Assembly (NCBI RefSeq): GCF_016783915.1
Contig: NZ_JADHVT010000028.1
Location: 1-41,708, forward strand
DNA: 41,708 bases
Source of the DNA: Acidovorax sp.
GTDB taxonomy: Bacteria; Pseudomonadota; Gammaproteobacteria; Burkholderiales; Burkholderiaceae_C
Direction: 5' to 3'
Part shown: piece by piece, positions 1 to 7,622 of the stretch
Numbering within the stretch: the first letter of the stretch is position 1
Layout of the letters: each line of letters opens with the position of its first letter
Position numbers and translations under genes: made by a program
The notes under the pieces: model-generated
What the model saw: the letters and a program-made list of their open reading frames with translations, nothing else
Database searches by the model: none
Told to the model about the DNA's origin: nothing

Positions 1-595
1 TGGGTTCATCGAGCAGCAGCACCTGTGGCTCCATGGCCAGGGCCCGGCCCAGGTCCACGCGCTTTTGCAGGCCGTAGGGCAGTTGGCCCACGGGGGTCTT
101 GCGGTAGGCCTGGATTTCGAGGAAGTCGATGATGTGCTCGACGTACTCGCGGTGGCGGATTTCCTCGCGCTCGGCCGGGCCGATGCGCAGCGCCTGCATC
201 AGCAGGTTGCTTTTGATCTTGAGGTTGCGGCCAGTCATGATGTTGTCGATCACGCTCATGCCCTTGAACAGCGCCAGGTTCTGGAAGGTGCGGGCCACGC
301 CCATCTCGGCCACCTGGCGCGAGTTCATGTGGTCAAACGTCTTGCCCCGGAAGGTGATGGAGCCTTCGGACGGCGTGTACACGCCGTTGATGCAGTTGAG
401 CATGGAGCTTTTGCCTGCGCCGTTGGGGCCGATGATGGCGCGGATCTCATGCTCTTTCACGTTGAACGAGATGTCGGTGAGCGCCTTCACGCCGCCAAAC
501 CGGAGGCTGATGTTCTTGACGTCGAGGATGACGTCGCCGATCTTTTTGGTGGTCATGGTGGGGGGCTTCTCCAGCGGGTACGGCGCGGGTTTCAT
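1..595 (-). CDS. livG: Branched-chain amino acid-type ABC transporter ATPase (LivG family), 3' part missing
   Basis: Only the first ~198 residues are in the window; the gene runs off the left edge just after Walker B. Seen: Walker A GPNGAGKSS near residue 60, a Q-loop region (ARTFQNLALF), a signature-like stretch LPYGLQKRVDLGRAL and Walker B VLLLDEP at the edge. The signature and the long helical insert between Q-loop and signature are typical of LivG rather than LivF. The start at 595 overlaps the TGA of the upstream acyl-CoA ligase as ATGA, so the two are translationally coupled; a second ATG at 556 is possible. LivG couples ATP hydrolysis at the inner membrane to LivH/LivM permeases, which should lie beyond the window. 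With a ligase in front, the substrate may be an organic or aromatic acid rather than an amino acid (inference). Confidence 0.9.
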   Translation of the reverse strand, partial: MKPAPYPLEKPPTMTTKKIGDVILDVKNISLRFGGVKALTDISFNVKEHEIRAIIGPNGAGKSSMLNCINGVYTPSEGSITFRGKTFDHMNSRQVAEMGVARTFQNLALFKGMSVIDNIMTGRNLKIKSNLLMQALRIGPAEREEIRHREYVEHIIDFLEIQAYRKTPVGQLPYGLQKRVDLGRALAMEPQVLLLDEP

Positions 596-2538
596 GCGGC
601 GCTCTTCACAGGCGCAAACGTCTTCGTGTCCGACAGCTTGAGCGTGGCGCTCACGCTGCCCGTGCGGCCGTCTTCAAACTTCACCTGGGTCTCGATGTAC
701 TGCTCTGTGCGGCCTGCGTACAGCGCATCCACCAGAACGCCGTACTTGTCGGCAATGAAGCCCCGGCGGACCTTGTTGGTGCGCGTGAGCTCGCCGTCGT
801 CGGCGTCCAGTTCCTTGTGCAGCACCAGGAAGCGGCTCACTTGGCTGCCGGCCAGCATGGCGTCGGTCGCCAGGTCGGCGTTGACCTTCTCGATGCACTC
901 GCGGATCAGTTCATACACCTCGGGTTTTTGCGCCAGGTCGGTGTAGCCCGCATAGGGCAGGTTGCGGCGCTCGGCCCAGTTGCCCACGGCGTCGAAGTCG
1001 ATATTGACCATCACGCAGACCTTCTCGCGCTTGTCGCCCAGTGCCACCACTTCCTTGATATGCGGGAAGAACTTGAGCTTGTTCTCCACATACTTGGGCG
1101 CAAACATGGCGCCGTCGTTGGCGCCGCCCATGATGCGGCCCACGTCCTTGACGCGGTCGATGATCTTGAGGTGACCGTGCGCGTCCAGAAAGCCTGCATC
1201 GCTGGTGTGGTACCAGCCGTCGGCCGTCAGCACCTCGGCGGTGGCGGCGGGGTTCTTGTAGTACTCCTTGAGCAGGCCGGCGGACTTGACCAGGATCTCG
1301 CCGTTGTCTGCCACCTTGATCTCGACACCGCGGATCGGCACGCCCACGGTATCGGCGCGCGCCTGGTTGTCGGGCTGCAGGCAGACGAACACGGCGGTCT
1401 CGGTGGAGCCGTACAGCTGTTTCAAGTTGATGCCGATGGAGCGGTAGAACGTGAACAGGTCCGGCCCGATGGCCTCACCCGCCGTGTAGGCCACCCGCAC
1501 GCGGCTGAAACCCAGGTTGTTGCGCAGAGGTCCGTACACCAGCAGGTTGCCCAGCGCGTACTTGATCTTGTCGATGGCGCTCACGGTCTCGCCGTCCATC
1601 AGCGCCGGGCCCACGCGCTTGGCCACCGACATGCAGGCCTCGAACATCTTGCGCTTCAGGGTACCCGCGTCTTCCATGCGGATCATCACGCTGGTCAGCA
1701 GGCCTTCAAAAATGCGGGGCGGTGCGAAGTAGTAGGTGGGCCCCACTTCTTTCAGGTCGATGGTCACGGTGCTGGCCGACTCGGGACAGTTGACCACGTA
1801 GCCGCAGGCCAGCCACTGCGCGTAGCTGAAGATGTTCTGGCCGATCCAGGCCGGCGGCAGGTAGGCCAGCACTTCCTCGCTGCTGGTGAGCTTGTCGAAT
1901 TCGGCACCGGCAGAAGCGCGGTCGAGCAGGGTGCTGTGCGTGTGCACCACGCCCTTGGGGTTGCCGGTGGTGCCCGAGGTGAAGAACATCGCTGCCACGT
2001 CGCCCGGCTGCACCTTGGCCACCTCGGCCTTGAACCAACCGGGGTTCTTCGCCGCAAACGCCTTGCCAGCCTCGATCAGCGCGTCCAGCGCGGCGAGGCC
2101 CGGCTCTGCGTAATTGCGCAGGCCACGCGGGTCGTCAAAGTAGATGTTGGAGATCTGCGGGCATTGCTCGCGGATTTCGAGCAGCTTGTCCACCTGTTCC
2201 TGGTCTTCCACCAGGCAAAAGCGCACCTCGGCGTTGTTGAGCGGGAAGATGCATTCGGCGGCCACCGCGTCCTGGTACAGCGGCACGGGGATGGCGCCCA
2301 GCGACTGGGCGGCCAGCATGGTGGCGTACAGGCGTGGGCGATTCGCGCCCACCACCACCATGTGTTCGTGGCGTTTCAGGCCCGCCAGGTGCAGGCCGGC
2401 CGCCACCTGTTCCACCAGGCGCACCAGGTCGGCCCAGCTGTGGGTTTGCCAGATGCCATATTCTTTTTCGCGCAGGGCCGGGGCATTGGGGCGCTCGGCG
2501 GCGTGCTTGAGCAGCAGTTGCGGGAACGTGGTCAACAT
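592..2538 (-). CDS. AMP-dependent acyl-CoA synthetase/ligase (long-chain fatty acid-CoA ligase type)
   Basis: A 648-residue member of the ANL adenylating superfamily: it activates a carboxylic acid to acyl-AMP and then to acyl-CoA in the cytoplasm. Seen: the phosphate-binding motif FFTSGTTGNPKGV (about residues 187-199), the adenine-binding YGSTE motif, the hinge-region DGWYHTSD with the conserved Asp, and a C-terminal region with RVKDVGRIMGG where many FadD-like enzymes have the KD(R) motif. The length matches the long FadD15-like group rather than the ~550-residue FadD group. It is followed by LivG with a 4-bp ATGA overlap. In betaproteobacteria such ligases often sit in Liv-type transporter operons and probably activate the imported acid; the exact substrate cannot be read from sequence. 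The palindrome at 2642-2659, about 100 bp upstream, probably controls it. Confidence 0.93.
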   Translation of the reverse strand: MLTTFPQLLLKHAAERPNAPALREKEYGIWQTHSWADLVRLVEQVAAGLHLAGLKRHEHMVVVGANRPRLYATMLAAQSLGAIPVPLYQDAVAAECIFPLNNAEVRFCLVEDQEQVDKLLEIREQCPQISNIYFDDPRGLRNYAEPGLAALDALIEAGKAFAAKNPGWFKAEVAKVQPGDVAAMFFTSGTTGNPKGVVHTHSTLLDRASAGAEFDKLTSSEEVLAYLPPAWIGQNIFSYAQWLACGYVVNCPESASTVTIDLKEVGPTYYFAPPRIFEGLLTSVMIRMEDAGTLKRKMFEACMSVAKRVGPALMDGETVSAIDKIKYALGNLLVYGPLRNNLGFSRVRVAYTAGEAIGPDLFTFYRSIGINLKQLYGSTETAVFVCLQPDNQARADTVGVPIRGVEIKVADNGEILVKSAGLLKEYYKNPAATAEVLTADGWYHTSDAGFLDAHGHLKIIDRVKDVGRIMGGANDGAMFAPKYVENKLKFFPHIKEVVALGDKREKVCVMVNIDFDAVGNWAERRNLPYAGYTDLAQKPEVYELIRECIEKVNADLATDAMLAGSQVSRFLVLHKELDADDGELTRTNKVRRGFIADKYGVLVDALYAGRTEQYIETQVKFEDGRTGSVSATLKLSDTKTFAPVKSAA

Positions 2539-2641
2539 TGCAGGTTCCTGAAAGTGAGAAGGTGTCAGCCCGGTGACTGCCGGGCGCGCAAGCTTGTGTT
2601 TGCGTGTTGGGTTCGATGCTAGGACGCACTTTGACGTTATC

Positions 2642-2659
2642 TTGTCTTTCTGACGACAA
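2642..2659. promoter_or_regulatory. 18-bp palindromic operator upstream of the acyl-CoA ligase/livG operon
   Basis: The sequence is TTGTCTTTCTGACGACAA, a TTGTC-N8-GACAA inverted repeat 103 bp upstream of the ligase start. It matches the site at 6712-6729 at 15 of 18 positions. Crp/Fnr regulators bind palindromes of about this size, and a gene for one lies at 6799. Binding by that protein is inferred. The site is also ~60 bp upstream of gspA on the other strand. Confidence 0.6.
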
Positions 2660-2719
2660 TTTAAGGGAAACTACCTGTCGGGTTAAACCCTGCCTCGGCC
2701 CGGCGGTATGCTTGTTCGC

Positions 2720-4465
2720 ATGTACGCCCCGTTCTTCGGCCTCCAGCATCCGCCGTTCTCCATTGCCCCCGACCCCCGCTACCTGTTCATGAGCGAGCGT
2801 CACCGCGAGGCGCTGGCGCATCTGCTGTATGGCCTGGACGCAGGCGGCGGTTTTGTGCTGCTCACCGGCGAGGTGGGCGCTGGCAAGACCACGGTGTGCC
2901 GCTGTTTTCTGGAACAGATCCCGCCGCACTGCAATGTGGCCTATATCTTCAACCCCAAGCTCACGGTGGGTGAGCTGTTGCGCTCCATTTGCGATGAGTT
3001 TGGTGTGCCCCACCAGCCCTCGGTGGCAGGGGTGGAGACGGTCAAGGATTACATCGACCCGCTCAACGCCTCGCTGCTGGCGGCGCATGGCGCCGGGCGC
3101 AATACGGTGCTGATCATCGATGAGGCGCAGAACCTGTCGGCCGACGTGCTGGAGCAGCTGCGCCTTTTGACCAACCTGGAAACCAGCGAGCGCAAGCTGC
3201 TGCAGATCATCCTCATCGGCCAGCCCGAGCTGCGCACCATGGTTGCCAGCCCTGCCCTGGAGCAATTGGCCCAGCGGGTGATTGCGCGCTTTCACCTCGA
3301 TGCGCTGAGCGCGCAGGAAACCCAGCAGTACATTGCCCACCGCCTGGCCGTGGCGGGCCTGCAAGGGCCGCTGCCGTTCAGCCGGAGTGCCATCCGGCGG
3401 GTGCATGCGCTGTCGCGCGGCATTCCCCGGCGCATCAACCTGCTGTGCGACCGGGCGCTGCTGGGCGCCTATGCCGCCGGTGTGCGCGAGGTCAGCGCCC
3501 GCATCGTCCAGCGCGCGGCGAGTGAGGTGTTTGATGCGCCCGCGTCGGCTGCTGCCGCGCGCAACGCCCGGGGCCTGTGGCCGCGCTGGGCGGTGGCGGG
3601 CCTGGGCGTGGTGGCGGGGGCAGCCCTGGTGGCGGGCGGCTGGGCACTGGGTAGCTGGCCGCAATGGTCTCGGCAAGGCGCCGTGTCATCGACGGTGTCT
3701 GCAGGCGCTATGGCCAGCAAAACGCCAGCCAGCGCGCCACCCAGCAGTGCTGCGAGCACAGCGGTGGTAACAACGTCCCCGGCCCCTGCGGCAGGGGCCT
3801 CGGCTCCGCGTGGGGCAGCTCCGTTGGCCCTCACGGATTTGCAGCAGTTTGTGTCCACGCTGCCGTCCAGCGACGCTGCCGCCTGGCAGGCGCTGGCCTC
3901 GGCCTGGGGTGCCCGTGTGGCCGACGGCGCCGACGCCTGCGCGGCATTGCCCCGCGACGGCCTGCGCTGCTACCGCAACCGCCGCGCGGGCCTGAACCTG
4001 GTGCGGCAGATCGACCGTCCGGTGCTGCTCACGCTGTTCCCGTCCGAAGAGGGCGACGTGGCGGTGTCGGCCGTGCTGCGCCGCCTGGACGGCGACACGG
4101 CCACGCTCGAAGGCGCGGGCCGCACGGTGCGTGTGCCCGTAGCCGAACTGGCCCAGGTGTGGCGTGGCGACATTGCCACGCTGTGGCGCACGCCGCCCGA
4201 CATGCCCGACAAAGGCGACCTGGCGGAGACCCCCGCCGGTGCCGCCTGGCTGGACCAGCAACTGGCCACGGCTGCGGCCGGGGGCACGCGCGCTGCCGCA
4301 CCTGCGGCCGGCCGCGCGACCACGCCGGCCCAGCGCCAGTCCCGCATCCAGCGGTTCCAGCTGGCCCAGGGGGTGACCCCGGACGGCCGGGCGGGGCCCT
4401 TGACCCTCATGCTGCTCAACCGTGTCAGCGGCGTGAGCGAACCGCGCTTGCGCACCGGAGGCTGA
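2720..4465 (+). CDS. gspA: ExeA/GspA-type AAA ATPase with C-terminal peptidoglycan-binding domain
   Basis: About 581 residues. The start MYAPFFGLQHPPFSI is the usual N-terminus of the ExeA family, so I chose ATG 2720 over ATG 2708. Domains: AAA ATPase, residues ~1-270, with Walker A GEVGAGKTT near residue 50 and Walker B VLIIDEAQNL near 130; a single membrane segment at ~285-307 (WAVAGLGVVAGAALVAGGW); an Ala/Pro/Ser-rich periplasmic linker; and a C-terminal putative peptidoglycan-binding domain ending QGVTPDGRAGPLTLMLLNR. In Aeromonas, ExeA with ExeB uses ATP to help assemble the type II secretin through the cell wall. The partner gspB follows 5 bp downstream. No other type II secretion genes are in the window, so the rest of the system must lie elsewhere. 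Confidence 0.9.
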   Translation: MYAPFFGLQHPPFSIAPDPRYLFMSERHREALAHLLYGLDAGGGFVLLTGEVGAGKTTVCRCFLEQIPPHCNVAYIFNPKLTVGELLRSICDEFGVPHQPSVAGVETVKDYIDPLNASLLAAHGAGRNTVLIIDEAQNLSADVLEQLRLLTNLETSERKLLQIILIGQPELRTMVASPALEQLAQRVIARFHLDALSAQETQQYIAHRLAVAGLQGPLPFSRSAIRRVHALSRGIPRRINLLCDRALLGAYAAGVREVSARIVQRAASEVFDAPASAAAARNARGLWPRWAVAGLGVVAGAALVAGGWALGSWPQWSRQGAVSSTVSAGAMASKTPASAPPSSAASTAVVTTSPAPAAGASAPRGAAPLALTDLQQFVSTLPSSDAAAWQALASAWGARVADGADACAALPRDGLRCYRNRRAGLNLVRQIDRPVLLTLFPSEEGDVAVSAVLRRLDGDTATLEGAGRTVRVPVAELAQVWRGDIATLWRTPPDMPDKGDLAETPAGAAWLDQQLATAAAGGTRAAAPAAGRATTPAQRQSRIQRFQLAQGVTPDGRAGPLTLMLLNRVSGVSEPRLRTGG

Positions 4466-4470
4466 ACCCA

Positions 4471-5286
4471 GTGTCTTACATCCTTGACGCGCTGCGGCGC
4501 GCAGAAGCCGAGCGGGGCCGTGGCGCCGTGCCCGGCATCCATACCCCGGCGGTGCCTGTGCCCGGCGCCGTGCCGGTGGCAGGGCGGTCGGCCATCAGCC
4601 CGGTGCTGTTGGCTGTGGCGGTAGTTGCTGTGGCCGCAGTGGCGGCCGGCGGTACCTGGTGGTTCTTGCAGCGGCCTGTGCCTGCGGGCGCAGTCGTGGT
4701 CGCCGCAGCGCCCGCTACCCCCGCTGCTGTAGCTCCGTCCGTGCCTGCGGTGGCGTCCATAGCGCCGCCCGCAGCGCCAGCGGCTGTCGTGGCCTCCCCG
4801 GAACCGGCCCCTGCCGTGGTGGCGGCGGTAACGCCGCCTCCGGCGCCAGCGCCCCGCGCCGCGGCACCGCAGCGGGAGCGGCCTGCGCCCGTGCCCAGTT
4901 CCTCCGTGGCGCCGCGCCCCCCCGCCACAGTCCCCGAACGGTCACGCCCTGCAGAGCCTGCCCCCCGCGAGCGCGCGCCAGCGGCCCCAGCGCCGCGTGT
5001 ACCCGAAATGGCTGCTGCCAGTCCCGCTCCCACAGCGGCACCGGTAGCTACGGGCACCGTGTTTGCCCAGGCCGACCTGCCCGAGGCCGTGCGGGCGCAG
5101 TTGCCGTCGCTCAAGATTTCTGGCGTCACCTATTCCAGCAACCCGGTGTACCGCATGGCCATCGTCAACGGGCAAGTGCTGCACGAGGGCGATCCGGCCG
5201 GGCCGGGCCTGCTGCTGGAAAAGATCGAGCCGGGCCGCACCATCTGGTCGTTCAAGGGCTACCGGTACGGGCTGGCTTCGCAATAG
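4471..5286 (+). CDS. gspB: Type II secretion assembly protein GspB/ExeB
   Basis: 271 residues from GTG 4471, 5 bp after the gspA stop. The N-terminal SYILDALRRAEAERGRG is the signature of the GspB family, which fixes the GTG start within a longer open frame. Then a membrane segment at ~residues 38-60 (SPVLLAVAVVAVAAVAAGG), a long Pro/Ala-rich periplasmic spacer (~65-190) and the conserved C-terminal domain with ISGVTYSSNPVYRMAIVNG and VLHEGD. GspB works with GspA at the inner membrane and periplasm to place the GspD secretin. The operon is convergent with the binding-protein gene at 5421; the gap contains a dispersed repeat. Confidence 0.9.
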   Translation: MSYILDALRRAEAERGRGAVPGIHTPAVPVPGAVPVAGRSAISPVLLAVAVVAVAAVAAGGTWWFLQRPVPAGAVVVAAAPATPAAVAPSVPAVASIAPPAAPAAVVASPEPAPAVVAAVTPPPAPAPRAAAPQRERPAPVPSSSVAPRPPATVPERSRPAEPAPRERAPAAPAPRVPEMAAASPAPTAAPVATGTVFAQADLPEAVRAQLPSLKISGVTYSSNPVYRMAIVNGQVLHEGDPAGPGLLLEKIEPGRTIWSFKGYRYGLASQ

Positions 5287-5291
5287 CAGAA

Positions 5292-5357
5292 TTTGGGCGA
5301 AATCGGCCGGTAGCGCTAGTGCAATATGCGTCGATAGCTATTTAATTGGTAGCAATT
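5292..5357 (+). repeat. Dispersed ~65-bp palindromic repeat, copy A
   Basis: Lies between the convergent genes gspB and the LivK-like gene. Read on the minus strand it aligns with copy F (28414-28484): both begin AATTGCTA(C/T)CAAT, carry GCGCAT and GCGCTA half-sites in the middle and end CGGCCGATTT. No coding role is likely. The rest of this 134-bp gap holds no gene. Confidence 0.7.
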
Positions 5358-5420
5358 GTGCGGGCATCCGCTGAGCCACCTGCGCCGCTCACATCTGCGC
5401 AGAACTGGCGTGACCCGTGG

Positions 5421-6632
5421 CTATCGCAAGAACCGCCCGTCGCGCCCCACCAGCGTGAGCTCCACAAAGCGCGAGGCGTTGCGGTCCGGCGTGCTGGCGC
5501 TGATCTCGAAACCGCCCAGATCCCACTTTTTCAGGTTCCAGGTGGCGTCGATGAAGGCCGCACGCGTGGGGTTGCGGCCTGCACGCTGCAGGGCCTCGGC
5601 AAAGACCCGGGCATTGATGTAGCCCTCCAGCGCCAGGTGCGAGGGCTCGGCCGTGGCGCCCGATGCCTTCCAGGCCGCCTGGAACTCGCGCACCACGGGC
5701 ATCACCACGTTGGAGGGCAGGGGCACCACCTGCGAAATCGCCATGCCCGTGGCGTCCGCGCCCAGGGCCTTGACGGTGGCCGGGGTGCCCATGACCGACA
5801 GCGCGTACAGCGTCACGCCCCGCTTGAGCGCGCGGAACGCCTTCACGAACTCCAGCGTGGGCTTGCCCGCCAGGCCAATCACGATGGCCTCCAGGTTGCC
5901 GCCAGCCAGCTTGGCCGCTGCGCTGCCCGCGTCCGAGGCGTTGTTCTCCACCGTCACCGTGGTGGCTTCGGGCAGTTTCAGCCGGTCCATGGACTGCTTG
6001 GCCGCGTTGAACACCTCTTTGCCGAACGAGTTGTTCTGGTAGACGATGCCAATGCGCTGGATGCCGATGGTGGACAGGTGCTGCACCAGCTTTTCGGCCT
6101 CGTCGGCATAGCTGGCGCGGATGTTGAACACGTTGCGGGCGTTCTTGGTGCGGCTGAGCTGCGCGCCGGTGAAGGGCGCAAAAAACGGGATGCCGCTCTC
6201 GATCACCTTGGGCAGCATGGCGTCGATCATGGGCGTGCCCATGCAGTTGAACAGCGCAAAGTACCCAGGGTCGGCCAGAAACTGCTCCACATTGGCCAGC
6301 GCCTTGGGCACGTCGTAGGTGTCATCCTGCGTGACGAGTTCGACGGCCTTGCCATGCACGCCGCCGCGCGCGTTGATGCCCGCAAATGCGGCCTTGGCGC
6401 CCTGGTGCATGGCCGAGCCCAGGTCGCCCAGCGGGCCGGTGAGGGCGGTGGATTGCGCAATCTTGATCGCGCCCTCCTGCGCGCGGGCCGCGCCGCTCCA
6501 GCCCAGCCCGGGCAGGCCGACGGCCGCTGCGGTGGCGGCTGCGGCGGCCAGCACCTGGCGGCGGGCCAGGGGGCGCGGCGCGGTGGGCGCGGGTGGGACG
6601 GTGCGTGCGGTGATGGAAGGGTGTTGGGTCAT
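5421..6632 (-). CDS. Branched-chain amino acid-type ABC transporter substrate-binding protein (LivK family)
   Basis: 403 residues. The N-terminus has ARRQVLAAAAATAAAVGLPG and an ARAQ cleavage site at about residue 50, so it is exported, possibly by Tat (one RR pair). The mature protein has the type I periplasmic-binding fold of LivK/HAAT proteins: AQSTALTGPLGDLGSAMHQG near its start, then VELVTQDDTYDVPKAL and IGIVYQNNSFGKE. It should bind a small acid or amino acid in the periplasm for a LivHMGF transporter. The livG at 1-595 is a candidate partner, because both units share an 18-bp palindrome upstream. The gene is divergent from the Crp-type regulator. The substrate is unknown. Confidence 0.9.
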   Translation of the reverse strand: MTQHPSITARTVPPAPTAPRPLARRQVLAAAAATAAAVGLPGLGWSGAARAQEGAIKIAQSTALTGPLGDLGSAMHQGAKAAFAGINARGGVHGKAVELVTQDDTYDVPKALANVEQFLADPGYFALFNCMGTPMIDAMLPKVIESGIPFFAPFTGAQLSRTKNARNVFNIRASYADEAEKLVQHLSTIGIQRIGIVYQNNSFGKEVFNAAKQSMDRLKLPEATTVTVENNASDAGSAAAKLAGGNLEAIVIGLAGKPTLEFVKAFRALKRGVTLYALSVMGTPATVKALGADATGMAISQVVPLPSNVVMPVVREFQAAWKASGATAEPSHLALEGYINARVFAEALQRAGRNPTRAAFIDATWNLKKWDLGGFEISASTPDRNASRFVELTLVGRDGRFLR

Positions 6633-6711
6633 GGTGCTTGTCTCCTCGGGGGCTCCGGCCCTGTACGGGCGGGGCGCGAGGCGACATCATCCCGTCACGA
6701 TTGGCATTTTT

Positions 6712-6729
6712 TTGTCGGTCTGGCGACAA
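6712..6729. promoter_or_regulatory. 18-bp palindromic operator between the LivK-like gene and the Crp/Fnr regulator gene
   Basis: TTGTCGGTCTGGCGACAA, a perfect TTGTCG-N6-CGACAA palindrome. It is 79 bp from the binding-protein start and 69 bp from the regulator start, so it could serve both divergent promoters. It matches the site at 2642-2659 at 15 of 18 positions. Recognition by the adjacent regulator is inferred from position and symmetry. Confidence 0.65.
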
Positions 6730-6798
6730 TTGGGATCGTGGTATTCCCGCATGCCGAGGCGGCTGCGGGGCGCCCTTTTTCGTGAGAACCTTTGCGCC

Positions 6799-7524
6799 AT
6801 GGACCCACGCACCCACCAGGACCTGTCGCTGCACCAGCGGCGCCGTTCGCCCACGCCGCAGGAGCTTGACGGTATTCCGTGGCTCGACTTGCTGCTGCCC
6901 GCCGAGCGAGAGCGCGCCGTGGCCTCGTTGCTGGTGGGGGACGCCAAGGCGGGCGACTATGTGTGCCGCGTGGGGCGCCCGGTGACCTACTGGTTTGGGG
7001 TAGTGGAGGGCCTGCTCAAGATGAGCACCGACAACGCACAGGGCCAGACCATGACCTATGCGGGCCTGCCGCCCGGCGGCTGGTTTGGCGAGGGCACCAC
7101 CATCAAGCGCGAGCCCTACCGCTACAACATCCAGGCCCTGCGCAAGAGCGTGGTGGCCGGGCTGCCGATTGACAGCTTTCACTGGCTGCTGGACCACTCC
7201 ATCGGCTTCAACCGCTTTGTGATGAACCAGCTCAACGAGCGCCTGGGCCAGTTCATTGCAGCCCGCGAGATCGACCGCCTGAACAACCCCGATGTGCGTG
7301 TGGCGCGCAGCCTGGCGTCGCTGTTCAACCCCGTGCTGTACCCGGGCGTGGGCGAGGTGCTGCGCATCACGCAGCAGGAGCTGGCCTATCTGGTGGGGCT
7401 GTCGCGCCAGCGGGTGAACGAGGCGCTGGCGGCGCTGGAGGCGCAGGGGGCGATCCGGGTGGAGTACGGCGGCCTGCGGGTGCTGGACCTGGCGGCGCTG
7501 CGGTCCAGTGTGACTGCCCCCTGA
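6799..7524 (+). CDS. Crp/Fnr-family transcriptional regulator
   Basis: 241 residues from ATG 6799 (MDPRTHQDLSLHQRR); the frame is open further upstream but that part crosses the divergent promoter. Residues ~30-150 form the cyclic-nucleotide-binding-like barrel (GDYVCRVGRPVTYWFGVVEG, PPGGWFGEGTTIKREPYRYN). Residues ~160-235 form the winged helix, with ITQQELAYLVGLSRQRVNEAL as helix-turn-helix. The Cys cluster of FNR is absent, so oxygen sensing through Fe-S is unlikely; a small effector such as an acyl-CoA or a nucleotide is possible but not shown. It is divergent from the LivK-like gene and probably binds the palindrome at 6712-6729. The stop codon lies inside a dispersed GC-rich repeat. Confidence 0.88.
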   Translation: MDPRTHQDLSLHQRRRSPTPQELDGIPWLDLLLPAERERAVASLLVGDAKAGDYVCRVGRPVTYWFGVVEGLLKMSTDNAQGQTMTYAGLPPGGWFGEGTTIKREPYRYNIQALRKSVVAGLPIDSFHWLLDHSIGFNRFVMNQLNERLGQFIAAREIDRLNNPDVRVARSLASLFNPVLYPGVGEVLRITQQELAYLVGLSRQRVNEALAALEAQGAIRVEYGGLRVLDLAALRSSVTAP

Positions 7525-7583
7525 GGCGCTGTGCGCCTTCGCCCTGAGGGGACGACGCCCTCGCAGCGGGGCGGCTGTTGCTT
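7516..7583 (+). repeat. GC-rich gene-end repeat (CCCCCTGAGGCGC type), copy 1
   Basis: Begins CCCCTGAGGCGCT and contains an AGGCGC-TGT-GCGCCT hairpin, then a GAGGGG block and GGGCGGCT(G/C)TTGC. The same series of blocks occurs at 29478-29545 on the minus strand. The stop codon TGA of the Crp-type gene is the first TGA of the repeat. It may act as an mRNA 3'-end structure. It lies between convergent genes. Confidence 0.6.
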
Positions 7584-7622
7584 GGCATCCCGGGCGTGGA
7601 ACGCGCCCGATTGAAAGTCCAG

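Noticed and set aside
817-2622. Long plus-strand open frame (601 codons) opposite the acyl-CoA ligase
   Set aside because: The minus strand has a complete ligase with all motifs. The plus-strand frame is His/Ala/Gly-rich without a recognisable domain, as expected for an antisense shadow in GC-rich DNA.
3664-4470. Upstream extension of the gspB frame inside gspA
   Set aside because: Overlaps gspA out of frame; the family N-terminus SYILDALRRAE begins at GTG 4471.
5346-6785. 479-codon plus-strand frame opposite the LivK-like gene
   Set aside because: The minus strand carries a binding protein with signal peptide and family motifs; this frame has none.
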